Source: Trichocoleus desertorum ATA4-8-CV12 (lineage in GTDB: Bacteria; Cyanobacteriota; Cyanobacteriia; FACHB-46). Taken from it: a DNA stretch of 64,000 bases. A program made the position numbers and the translations under genes. Positions 11,856 through 20,387 of the stretch are shown piece by piece (the first letter of the stretch is position 1; each line of letters begins with the position of its first letter). Location: the NCBI GenBank assembly GCA_019358975.1, contig JAHHIL010000017.1, positions 1 to 64,000 of the forward strand, given 5' to 3'. The notes below the pieces were generated by a model. It saw only the letters and a program-made list of their open reading frames with translations, did no database searches and had not been told where the DNA came from.

Positions 11856-12287
11856 ATGTCATCTTCTTCGAGTTCTATACCTACTGTTCTAGTAGTTGAT
11901 GATAGCGCGGTGATGCGAGATTTGATGCAGGCAGCATTATCCCCTAAATATCAAGTCTTACCAGTTAGCAATGCAGTTGATGCTTTGGCGGCTCTCTATC
12001 ATGAAAATATTTCTATTTTGTTGCTAGATGTTTCTATGCCAGAAATTGATGGCCTAGAGCTGTGCCGAACTATCCGTAATCTGCCTCAATTTCACCAAAT
12101 GCCTATTATTATGGTGACAGCAAAAGATAGCTTCTTTGACAGAGTTCAAGGAAGGCTAGCAGGGGCGACGGAATACTTGACCAAGCCTTTTGATACGGAT
12201 CAACTTCTGCAAGTAGTTGAAAGATTTGTTGATGTCACCTTCATGAATAAACTACTCTCTGGTAGCGAGCTTGAGGAGAAAAGCTAG
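11856..12287 (+). CDS. Single-domain response regulator (CheY/PatA-like receiver)
   Basis: Phosphoacceptor protein of 143 residues made of one receiver domain (about 9-128) and a short acidic tail. The acidic pair is in VLVVDDSAVM, the phosphorylated Asp is in ILLLDVSMPEIDG, the conserved Thr is in MVTAKD and the Lys in EYLTKPF. There is no output domain, so it acts by protein contact, like CheY or PilG. It is transcribed away from the chemosensory operon, about 0.9 kb from the kinase start. A phosphorelay between the two is plausible from position but not shown. Confidence 0.9.
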   Translation: MSSSSSSIPTVLVVDDSAVMRDLMQAALSPKYQVLPVSNAVDALAALYHENISILLLDVSMPEIDGLELCRTIRNLPQFHQMPIIMVTAKDSFFDRVQGRLAGATEYLTKPFDTDQLLQVVERFVDVTFMNKLLSGSELEEKS

Positions 12288-12508
12288 CATTTTTAGAAGC
12301 CGCCACTGCTAGATTGAAAGCGCTGAACTGGCAGGATGACAGCACGTTGAAAACCTCTACCAAAGAGTTAGCTTGATGCAAGAGATTTTGGAAGCTAACC
12401 TCAGCAAGCTAGAGACGCTACCCCCTGCCTACTGTTAAGGCGTTTTATGTCAACAACGTAGACAAGTTGCTACTGCCTACTCCATCTACCACTTCAAGCA
12501 GGCCCGTT

Positions 12509-14467
12509 TTACGCTGGATAAATCCGTAGACGGCGATTAGGTTCCTCCCCAAAGCTGGAAGACTTGAGATGATAGTGTTCCACCAGCTCATGTTGCATCT
12601 TTCGCACCTTAGACGATCGTGGCAACAACTCTACGGGTTGACCTTTGGGAATCACGATTTGCTCCACCGCAAGTCTGGCTTCTTCGAGTGCTTCGATTTC
12701 GTCTTCATCACTATCGCGGTAAAACAGGCTTAAGTCCGATGCTTCTGGAATAGCGGGGTCGTCCATGTTTAACAACCGCCGCAATGAACGGACAATTTGT
12801 GGGACTGTATTGGCCTTAATGGTATGGATCGGCACATGGCGATTTTTGGCCATACTTCGCAGCTTGGCATGGTTTTTGACATGCGATCGCAGTGCTAACA
12901 CGGCATCAGAACTGTCAATATCCTTCGTCAACACCACAGGCAAATTGAGGGTTTGAATCACTTGGTCGAGCTGATGCCGACTAATGCCGTAGGGATAGAC
13001 ATGTAAAGGCAAATCTTCTCCGTTAGGCCCTGCGGTGCGAGCTGAGAGATCCGTAACGAAATCTGAGCTGCTGCTACCAAAGCTAGCCTGCTGCCAAGAG
13101 GCATCCAACAGTTGCTCAAATTCTTGAGCCGCCGGAGAGCTATCTAAGCGGCTGTTAAGAGCTGATGATCGCCTCGACAAGCGCTTTTCCCCAAAACTAG
13201 GACTCGGAAGTGGCATCATCTGACCCGAAGAACGCCAGCCGACAGTCCCCTTAGCCGCTGCAAAGCGATTTGGGGAGGTTGGGGCTTCGGCGATCGCATT
13301 AGGCACTTCGTGGGTAATTACCACTGCGCCAGCTTCGTTCACCGTTCTGGTCTGCGGATTGGGTTGACGACCTCGCAGCAAGCTATCCACAGTGTCAGCC
13401 ACATGCTCATGTACCACCCACTTTTGCCGCTCCATCATCTCGACCGCAATATCGAACGTGGGTGGAGCTTTGCGCTCTAGTACACTCTTTTGGCTCCCGC
13501 GCCGTCTCGCTTCCTCATCACCCAAGGTCACCGATTGAATGCCACCCACTAGATCCGACAATGTGGGATTTTTGATCAAGTTTTCAATGCGGTTACCGTG
13601 AGCGGTACCAACCAGTTGCACCCCCCGCTCCGCGATCGTACGAGCTGCCAGAGCTTCTAGCTCTGTGCCGATTTCATCAATCACAATCACTTCGGGCATG
13701 TGGTTTTCCACGGCCTCAATCATGACTTGATGCTGCAATTCCGGTCGCGCGACTTGCATCCGACGGGCACGTCCGATCGCGGGATGAGGCACATCTCCAT
13801 CGCCTGCAATCTCATTAGAGGTGTCAATAATGACCACGCGCTTTTCTAGTTCATCCGCCAAAACACGAGCGATCTCGCGCAGAGCTGTCGTTTTACCCAC
13901 ACCAGGTCGCCCCAGCATCAAAATGGAACGGCCACTCTCTACCAAGTCCCGAATCATGCCAATGGTGCCAAAGATGGCTCGCCCCACTCGGCAGGTGAGA
14001 CCGATCACCTCGCCCCGCCGATTGCGAATCGCACTAATGCGGTGCAACGTTCGCTCGATACCCGCACGATTGTCTCCACCAAAATCTCCGACCCGCTCAA
14101 TGCAGTATTGGAGGTCTGCTTGGGAAACGGGTGTTTCGGACAAGTACTCTGCTTTACCTGGAAAACGGGCTTCTGGACGACGGCCTATATCCATGACCAC
14201 CTCAACCAAGCTGTCTTGGTCAGGATGCTGCTCTAAGCGTTGGCGGATCTCGCTAGGCAAAATATCTAGCAATTTACTGAGATCGTCTGTAATTTGCATG
14301 TTTTTCATCATGACGTTTTGAGGCTCGATCGCTGCCGTTTCTGCTGCCAGAGGGGCTGTTTTGGGCTGCGGTTTTTGGCTCTGGCTCGGTGAAGCTGGGA
14401 GCGAGTCAGGAACACCCGGCAGATTGTCCTGATTCTCAAAAGAATTTATACCGTCAAGGCTCACCAT
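12509..14467 (-). CDS. Ycf45-like AAA ATPase with R3H domain
   Basis: Putative nucleic-acid-binding ATPase of 652 residues, related to plastid Ycf45 and to the ATPase of sporulation protein SpoIIIAA. The first 60 residues are low-complexity. Residues about 75-350 hold the ATPase core, with Walker A GRPGVGKTTALREIA and Walker B VIVIDEIG. A linker follows, then a region with HVYPYGISRHQLDQVI, and the C-terminal R3H module ends EEPNRRLRIYPA. It starts 5 bp after the ldpA stop, so the two are probably co-transcribed. The exact cellular role is not established. The 221-bp gap to 12288 shows no feature. Confidence 0.9.
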   Translation of the reverse strand: MVSLDGINSFENQDNLPGVPDSLPASPSQSQKPQPKTAPLAAETAAIEPQNVMMKNMQITDDLSKLLDILPSEIRQRLEQHPDQDSLVEVVMDIGRRPEARFPGKAEYLSETPVSQADLQYCIERVGDFGGDNRAGIERTLHRISAIRNRRGEVIGLTCRVGRAIFGTIGMIRDLVESGRSILMLGRPGVGKTTALREIARVLADELEKRVVIIDTSNEIAGDGDVPHPAIGRARRMQVARPELQHQVMIEAVENHMPEVIVIDEIGTELEALAARTIAERGVQLVGTAHGNRIENLIKNPTLSDLVGGIQSVTLGDEEARRRGSQKSVLERKAPPTFDIAVEMMERQKWVVHEHVADTVDSLLRGRQPNPQTRTVNEAGAVVITHEVPNAIAEAPTSPNRFAAAKGTVGWRSSGQMMPLPSPSFGEKRLSRRSSALNSRLDSSPAAQEFEQLLDASWQQASFGSSSSDFVTDLSARTAGPNGEDLPLHVYPYGISRHQLDQVIQTLNLPVVLTKDIDSSDAVLALRSHVKNHAKLRSMAKNRHVPIHTIKANTVPQIVRSLRRLLNMDDPAIPEASDLSLFYRDSDEDEIEALEEARLAVEQIVIPKGQPVELLPRSSKVRKMQHELVEHYHLKSSSFGEEPNRRLRIYPA

Positions 14468-14472
14468 AGTGA

Positions 14473-15723
14473 TTAAAAAATTGAGTTAACAGCAGGTGCT
14501 TCGGAAGGTAAGGGTTGGTTGAGAGCAGAGGTGAGAGCAGGGGGTGACTTGAGTTGGCCCACTAAGGAGTGAGCTAAATCAACGGCTTGCCACAGGAGGT
14601 CTGGTTGAGCTTCTAATTGCAGGAGTTGGGGTTGAGCTTCTGCTAAGGCGATCGCGCCTAGAGGGCTTTCAACCGCAGGCAAGGCCAAAGTTTCTAATTG
14701 GTCTAAAACAGGGGATAACAAGACTCTGGCATAGCTGCCGTAGGCCACTCCAGCAATCTGTTTTTGGCCTAAGGTTTGAGCAGCTAGAAGCCCTAGACTG
14801 TTTAGCTTCTCAACAGTATGACGGTTCGTTCCTCCTGCTAATTGCACAAATCCGGGTAGGTTGGCGGCCAACACTTTCTGGCCCAGCTTGACCGCAGCTC
14901 TAGTAGCTCCATCTCCAATGTCTCCACTCATGGGCCGACCATCGGTTTGCCAAACTAAAGCGCAGGTAAGCGGCGAAATGGTTTCGTAGATTGACCAGAG
15001 ATAGTCAATCAAGCCATCGCCATCGGGGCAGCTAATCGCCAACAATTTGAGTTGTCCCGCCCAGGGAGCGATCGCTCGCCACAACCGCTGAAAGTCAGCC
15101 AGCCGTCCTACTTGTGTATGAATTTCTAGCGCATCTACCCCTGCTTGCAACACTAGGGGTGCGATCGCTTCTGGGGTAAACACATGAGCGCGGGTAGTGA
15201 TTTGCTGAATCGGGCAGATAGGTAAACACCGCCCACAACCATAGCAACGGGCATCTATAACTCCAGAAAATTGCTCCGCTTGGTTTTGCTGTGGTTGCTC
15301 AAGGACTCGTTGTTCAAAGACTGGTTGCTTAAAGACTGGTTGCTTAAAGACAATTGCTTGGGCAGGACAGATTGCCTCGCAAGGGCGGGGACACTCAGGT
15401 GGACATAAAGCTGGGTTAAATTCTGCTTTGCGAAAGTGGGGGTCTTCGCCATCATTCAAACTCACCATCAGCCAGGGACGGCCTCTCCAAGCAAGGGCGG
15501 GATGCTGAGCGGCGATCGCAATTTGGCTCGCTGTGTCTAGAGCGGCTTGGGCGATCGCAATTACTGCTGGGTCTGCGGCAACATCAATACAATCAGCACC
15601 AGCCAAAGCATAGGCCAGGGTCAAGTTTCGGACGGCAGGGAGATGTTGGAAACTGGCTCCGCAAATCAACTTGAACCAGCGTCCCTCCCTTAGAGAACGT
15701 AAGGGATGGTCGAAATTAGTCAC
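14473..15723 (-). CDS. ldpA: LdpA, iron-sulfur circadian clock input protein
   Basis: Cyanobacterial protein of 416 residues that senses redox state and feeds light information to the Kai clock (known for the family in Synechococcus elongatus). Two 4Fe-4S motifs are visible, CPPECPRPCEAICP and CYGCGRCLPICP, at about residues 105-165. The start is GTG at 15723. Between the two clusters lies an odd run of FKQPV-type pentapeptides encoded by a 15-bp tandem repeat (15301-15360). The gene is coupled to the R3H ATPase downstream. Assignment rests on the N-terminal SLREGRWFKLICGASFQ block and the cluster pair. Confidence 0.88.
   Translation of the reverse strand: MTNFDHPLRSLREGRWFKLICGASFQHLPAVRNLTLAYALAGADCIDVAADPAVIAIAQAALDTASQIAIAAQHPALAWRGRPWLMVSLNDGEDPHFRKAEFNPALCPPECPRPCEAICPAQAIVFKQPVFKQPVFEQRVLEQPQQNQAEQFSGVIDARCYGCGRCLPICPIQQITTRAHVFTPEAIAPLVLQAGVDALEIHTQVGRLADFQRLWRAIAPWAGQLKLLAISCPDGDGLIDYLWSIYETISPLTCALVWQTDGRPMSGDIGDGATRAAVKLGQKVLAANLPGFVQLAGGTNRHTVEKLNSLGLLAAQTLGQKQIAGVAYGSYARVLLSPVLDQLETLALPAVESPLGAIALAEAQPQLLQLEAQPDLLWQAVDLAHSLVGQLKSPPALTSALNQPLPSEAPAVNSIF
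15301..15360. repeat. 15-bp in-frame tandem repeat inside ldpA
   Basis: Unit AAAGACTGGTTGCTT occurs exactly at 15316-15330 and 15331-15345, with diverged units on either side (15301-15315 and 15346-15360). Because the period is a multiple of three, the coding effect is repeated FKQPV/FEQRV pentapeptides in the linker between the two iron-sulfur motifs of LdpA. Confidence 0.85.
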
Positions 15724-15980
15724 ACCTTCATGCTAATGCCCTCGCAGTAAAATGACGAGGCTCTAGGCAAAATTTGATCCCGCAACCTCAGTGCAAGGGC
15801 TGTTTACAACTGGGTGGCGTTGGCATTGTTGACTGCTCCTTCGCTACATCTGTTGTCTTAAGGAACCCTTCGCCGCCAACCCACTCCAAATCTGGTAATT
15901 GTTTCAGGGGCGATCGCGGATCAGCCCATGCCAACCTTGATTAATAGCAATTAGCGTTTGTTAACAAATTTGGCCTATCC

Positions 15981-17906
15981 TTAAACCAAAACCTCGGCTT
16001 CATTGGCTGCAAGCTGACGAGCGCGGACTTCTAAGTGAACTAAAAGGGCGTTGATGTCGGCTGGGTTGACTCCGCCAATCCGGGTGGCTTGACCGAGGGT
16101 GAGTGGCTTGATCTTAGCTAGTTTTTCGCGGGACTCTTTCGAGAGGGTTTCGATCGCGGCATAGTCGAGGTCGGCGGGCAGCTTGCGGTGTTCTTGGCGG
16201 GCGATTTGCTCGATTTGGTGTTGTTGGCGGTGCAGGTAGCCTGCATATTTGAGGTCAATTTCAGCCCCTTCTTTCTCGACACGTTCCAGTGCTGGGTTGC
16301 CTAGGCCGTAGTGGTCAAGGTTGACATAGTGGAATCCGGGACGACGAAGCAAATCAGCTAGAGTAGCGGAGCCTTTAATGGCTTGTTGCGTGTCAGCGGC
16401 GATCGCTTTGCCGACCGGATCGTTTTCTTTGATCCGGGTTCCGTGCAGGCGTTCTTTTTCGGCGGTGATGTTGGTTTGCTTGCGGGTAAACAGTTCCCAG
16501 CGGCGATCGTCGATGAGGCCAATTTCGCGACCGAGGGGGGTGAGGCGTTGGTCGGCGTTGTCGGAGCGCAGCAACAAGCGGTACTCGGAGCGGCTAGTGA
16601 GCATGCGGTAAGGTTCGCGCAGGTCTTTGGTGCAGAGGTCGTCGATCAAGGTACCGATGTAGCTTTGCTCGCGCGGAAGAATCACCATTTCCTGGTTATA
16701 GGCATAGCGGGCGGCATTCATGCCTGCGACTAGACCTTGAGCGGCAGCTTCTTCGTAACCCGTGGTGCCGTTGATTTGCCCTGCACAGAAAAGCCCTGCT
16801 ACCTTTTTGGTCATCAAGGTGGGGTAGCACTGGGTGGCGGGTAGGTAGTCGTACTCCACCGCGTAGGCAGGCCGCAGCATGGTGCAGTTTTCGAGTCCAG
16901 GCAGCGATCGCAGCATTTGCAATTGCAAGCCTTCTGGGAGTCCGGTGGAGAAGCCTTGAATATAGAGTTCTGGGATGTCTCGGCCTTCTGGCTCAATAAA
17001 GATTTGGTGGCTCTCTTTGTCGGCAAAGCGCACAATTTTGTCTTCAATGCTGGGGCAGTAGCGTGGCCCTTTGGCATCGACCCAACCGCCATAAACCGGA
17101 GACAAGTGTAAGTTCTCCCGAATCAGACGGTGGGTTTCAGCCGTGGTGCGGGTCAGGTGGCAATTCATCTGCTCTCGCTCTACCCATACTTCGGGGTCGA
17201 AGCTGAACCAGCGCACGTCTTCGTCGGGAGGCTGGGGTTCCATTTTGCTGTAGTCTACCGATCGCCGATCGACCCGTGCAGGGGTACCAGTTTTGAGTCG
17301 TCCAGTTTCAAAGCCAAGTCGGTTGAGGGTTTCGGTTAGTCCTACGGCAGCAAATTCTCCAGCTCGTCCTGCATCCATCGACTTGTTGCCGACCCAGATT
17401 TTGCCACCCAGAAATGTGCCTGTAGTTAAAACCACAGCTTTGCACTGGAAAGCCACCCCAAAGTAGGTTTGTACGCCGATCACTTCATCGTTCTCGCCCA
17501 AGATTAGGTCGGTGGCCATGCTCTCTCGCAGTACCAAGTTCTCTTGGTTCTCCACGATGACTTTCATGATGTTGGCGTATTCGCGCTTGTCGGTCTGCGC
17601 ACGTAAGGCCCAAACTGCTGGCCCTCTGGAGTTGTTGAGGATGCGTTTTTGCAAGTAGGTGCGATCGGCCATTTTACCAATCTCGCCCCCTAGAGCATCG
17701 GCTTCATGCACAAGCTGAGATTTTGCGGGTCCACCGACGGCTGGATTGCAAGGCTGCCAAGCAATTTTGTCGAGGGTGAGGGTGAGCAGCATGGTACGGC
17801 AACCCAACCGCGCGGAAGCTAGGGCTGCCTCACAACCGGAGTGGCCCGCTCCAACCACAATCACATCAAAAGCATCTAAGAATTCAACAGAATTTGGCGA
17901 TCGCAT
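15981..17906 (-). CDS. mnmG: tRNA uridine-5-carboxymethylaminomethyl modification enzyme MnmG (GidA)
   Basis: FAD enzyme of 641 residues, the usual length, that with MnmE installs the cmnm5 group on wobble U34 of certain tRNAs, using methylene-tetrahydrofolate. The N-terminal dinucleotide fold reads [19 protein letters not shown]. Family signatures [11 protein letters not shown] and [14 protein letters not shown] are present, and the C-terminal helical MnmE-binding region ends in [16 protein letters not shown]. It stands alone, 257 bp from the ldpA start (that gap holds no gene). mnmE is not in the window. Confidence 0.97.
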   Translation of the reverse strand: MRSPNSVEFLDAFDVIVVGAGHSGCEAALASARLGCRTMLLTLTLDKIAWQPCNPAVGGPAKSQLVHEADALGGEIGKMADRTYLQKRILNNSRGPAVWALRAQTDKREYANIMKVIVENQENLVLRESMATDLILGENDEVIGVQTYFGVAFQCKAVVLTTGTFLGGKIWVGNKSMDAGRAGEFAAVGLTETLNRLGFETGRLKTGTPARVDRRSVDYSKMEPQPPDEDVRWFSFDPEVWVEREQMNCHLTRTTAETHRLIRENLHLSPVYGGWVDAKGPRYCPSIEDKIVRFADKESHQIFIEPEGRDIPELYIQGFSTGLPEGLQLQMLRSLPGLENCTMLRPAYAVEYDYLPATQCYPTLMTKKVAGLFCAGQINGTTGYEEAAAQGLVAGMNAARYAYNQEMVILPREQSYIGTLIDDLCTKDLREPYRMLTSRSEYRLLLRSDNADQRLTPLGREIGLIDDRRWELFTRKQTNITAEKERLHGTRIKENDPVGKAIAADTQQAIKGSATLADLLRRPGFHYVNLDHYGLGNPALERVEKEGAEIDLKYAGYLHRQQHQIEQIARQEHRKLPADLDYAAIETLSKESREKLAKIKPLTLGQATRIGGVNPADINALLVHLEVRARQLAANEAEVLV

Positions 17907-18068
17907 ACCTACGCTTCAACCCATGCAAAGGACCCATGTTTAATCTTAGCGAGTCTATGTGGGCTTCTATATCAATCAGCTCCATAACTTCAACACTCTT
18001 TTAGTAACTGGGAATGTTGGAGTTGCGTGATGTAGTCAATATTCTCTAGCCAAGCCCAACTTAAAAAT

Positions 18069-19331
18069 ATGCCTCAGTCTGCTCCTTCCAGAAATTCAGC
18101 TTGGTGCAATAGGGCTGAAGCTTTACTCATTGCAGGTTCCATTGGTAGCTCAGTCGCAGCGGTTGTGTTGCAACAAGTCACCTTTGCAGCGATTACATCA
18201 ATCCAGCTTTCTTTTGTAGTTGGTCTAAATTCTTGGAGCCGTAAACGCTTCGATGAAGTAAATCAGCAAAACCAAACTGTTATTACTCAATTGCAGCAAC
18301 AACTTTTACAAGGACAAAACTCTTTTAATCAAATTGAGCAGGTAACACGGCAGCTACCCACCTACAAAGAAATTGGAGATCTACAGCACCATCTGGAGCG
18401 ATTAGAGACTGACAATCAAAAACGAATTAATCAACTGCATGAGGATCTTGAAAAGCAAGAAGATCAATTTAATCAGTTAAGAAAAGAACTATCCTCTCTA
18501 CAACAAGCTCCACAATCCATCCCATTTGTAGATGTTGATTCCTTTCAAAATGAAATTCACAACTTAAAATCTCGTTTTGAGCTTAAGTTCAGAGAATTAA
18601 AAGGAACTAATCACTCTTTGGTTGATCAAGTAGAAAACCGCGTTGCTCAAGTTGAAAAGACTGTTAATAAATTGCTAGAGATTGCAGATTCAACAACTCT
18701 CTTTAGTGCTCAAATTCAAGGTTTTAGAAAGGAGATTGCAGGGATAAATGTTACAGCATCTAAGCTGTCTTTCCTCAGTGAATTCGATCCTGAAACTTTA
18801 CATGCTGATGTGCAAGGATTGTCTGTTAATCTTCAAAAACTAGAAAGCCGAATTCACGAAATGGAGATTAATCTCAAAAAAATTTCTTTAATAAATACAG
18901 AGGTAGAAAATAGAACTCCTCAAACCCAAGAACTGTTTGATTTCGACTTTATTCAATCTGAAATTGATGAACTAGATGGTAGAAACCAAAAACTTTATCT
19001 CCAAATTTCTACACTAACAAATCAACTTGAATCTTATTCAAGCAGTATTACTCATAGATTTCAAAAAAGTGAAATCGAATCGACTGCTCGTTTTGGAACT
19101 CTAGAAGCAGAAATTAAAAGAATTTATGTCTATATTGATTCAAGAATAAATAAAAACATTCCTAATCCTCCTGGTTTAACCCAACCTAATACAGCTGCTA
19201 AATCAGTATGTGCCTGGTGTGGAAAGGTTTGTAATTCGTTTGTTAAAGGTAGAGTTGTAGAGGGATATATTTTTTGCTCAACAAGTTGTAGAAAAGTTTA
19301 TGAAGACACTGAAGATAAAAGAGGACACTGA
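18069..19331 (+). CDS. Membrane-anchored coiled-coil protein with C-terminal Cys4 zinc-finger-like motif
   Basis: Unrecognised protein of 420 residues. Residues about 18-58 are hydrophobic and could form a membrane hairpin. Residues 65-375 are almost entirely predicted coiled coil, rich in Gln, Glu, Leu and Asn. The C-terminus carries CAWCGKVC and FCSTSCRK, four cysteines spaced like a treble-clef zinc site. Base composition is visibly more AT-rich than the flanking mnmG and tolC genes, which suggests later acquisition. The start is the ATG at 18069. There is no operon partner. The gap 19332-19683 after it is AT-rich and holds no gene I can support. Confidence 0.75.
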   Translation: MPQSAPSRNSAWCNRAEALLIAGSIGSSVAAVVLQQVTFAAITSIQLSFVVGLNSWSRKRFDEVNQQNQTVITQLQQQLLQGQNSFNQIEQVTRQLPTYKEIGDLQHHLERLETDNQKRINQLHEDLEKQEDQFNQLRKELSSLQQAPQSIPFVDVDSFQNEIHNLKSRFELKFRELKGTNHSLVDQVENRVAQVEKTVNKLLEIADSTTLFSAQIQGFRKEIAGINVTASKLSFLSEFDPETLHADVQGLSVNLQKLESRIHEMEINLKKISLINTEVENRTPQTQELFDFDFIQSEIDELDGRNQKLYLQISTLTNQLESYSSSITHRFQKSEIESTARFGTLEAEIKRIYVYIDSRINKNIPNPPGLTQPNTAAKSVCAWCGKVCNSFVKGRVVEGYIFCSTSCRKVYEDTEDKRGH

Positions 19332-19683
19332 GTATACATTTTTTTACTTGTCATCCCTAAAAATACGCCTTTTTTACAAGTAACAAGTAGCTGTTGGAGC
19401 TGTTTTAGATGATTAAGCTCATATTTAGATGAGTGGCTTTGTTGCTGCAAGTGCGATCGCTAGCTTCAAATGCATCACCACAATAGAACTAACTGTTTGC
19501 TCAGTAGCCTTCGATGCTTAGGATGACGCGATCGCATCCCTCTATTGAATTTTTCTCTGTTTAACTGTGGCTTTGCTGATTATCCTGGTGAGTTGCAACA
19601 AATACTGAATGATACTGAAGAATCATGAAAGATTAGATTTAGAACGTCATAATTTCAAAGCCATTTCTCATTTTTAATCGCTT

Positions 19684-20016
19684 GTGAAGTACTTCTTTTT
19701 GTCAGACGGCTGGACTGTGGGGCGAGTGTGGGAGTCAGCAGGGTTATGGAGCGAAGTAGCTTGGCGGCGAAAGCCAGACATTGAGAAAATGAACGTCTCA
19801 ATCTTAGAGCAAGGGGAAAAGCTGTGGCTTTACCGAGTGGAAGATGCAGTGCTGATGGTAGAAGTGAGGCCCACTGAGTCAGCAGACCTGAATCACAGCA
19901 CTCAAGCCATTGGGCAAGTTGTACTCAAGCGCTTAATTACAGCAGAGCAAGTCCTAGAGTGGCTGTCTAGCTCTAGCTCAGTTTGCACCCAGAAAGAGGC
20001 TGAGCTTGACATCTAG
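19684..20016 (+). CDS. Small cyanobacterial protein of unknown function
   Basis: A 110-residue soluble protein starting at GTG 19684. Aromatic-rich N-terminus (YFFLSDGWTVGRVWE) with a central segment LWLYRVEDAVLMVEV that looks like a beta hairpin, then a helix. There is no signal peptide or membrane segment. I believe similar proteins occur widely in cyanobacteria, but I cannot name a family. It may be co-oriented with the small helical protein at 20144. Function is unknown. Confidence 0.6.
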   Translation: MKYFFLSDGWTVGRVWESAGLWSEVAWRRKPDIEKMNVSILEQGEKLWLYRVEDAVLMVEVRPTESADLNHSTQAIGQVVLKRLITAEQVLEWLSSSSSVCTQKEAELDI

Positions 20017-20143
20017 CGAGCTTTGCACGGGCGTTCACTCATTCGGGGGAAGAAGATTTTCACCACATCATCCACACTAAGCTAATAGGTATTTAAGCCA
20101 CCTCACGTTCTAGCGCATCACTGTATAACTAGCGGGTTTTGTA

Positions 20144-20347
20144 GTGGGAACTAACTTGGTCGAACAAGCGTATCAGCGTCTTGCCATCGCTACAGACCTG
20201 GTGAGAAATAGTGTGGATTCTCTAGGAAAAGTAAGGGAAGCAAGCGATCGCTCAGAAACTAGCTTTGAAGTCTTGCAAGACCTAACGGTTGCCCTCTACG
20301 AACTGGAAAAGCTGGCCCAAGATTTCAACACGTTGCTGAAAAACTGA
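20144..20347 (+). CDS. Small helical protein, unknown
   Basis: A 67-residue protein from a GTG start with a weak ribosome site. It is nearly all amphipathic helix (VEQAYQRLAIATDLVRNSVD, then ALYELEKLAQDFNTLL), like a short coiled coil. It follows the 110-residue gene by 127 bp and converges on the TolC gene. No family is recognised, and it could be a spurious frame, although its composition is protein-like. Confidence 0.45.
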   Translation: MGTNLVEQAYQRLAIATDLVRNSVDSLGKVREASDRSETSFEVLQDLTVALYELEKLAQDFNTLLKN

Positions 20348-20387
20348 GCCAGTCGGTTTTACAAATAAGAGCCAAACTGCCTAATGG

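Noticed and set aside
13821-14321. Long plus-strand open frame (166 codons) within the R3H ATPase gene
   Set aside because: It lies wholly opposite a well-supported gene, and its translation is Arg/Ser/Thr-rich, typical of an antisense frame.
16383-16733. Plus-strand frame of 116 codons inside mnmG
   Set aside because: Antisense shadow of a fully intact conserved gene.
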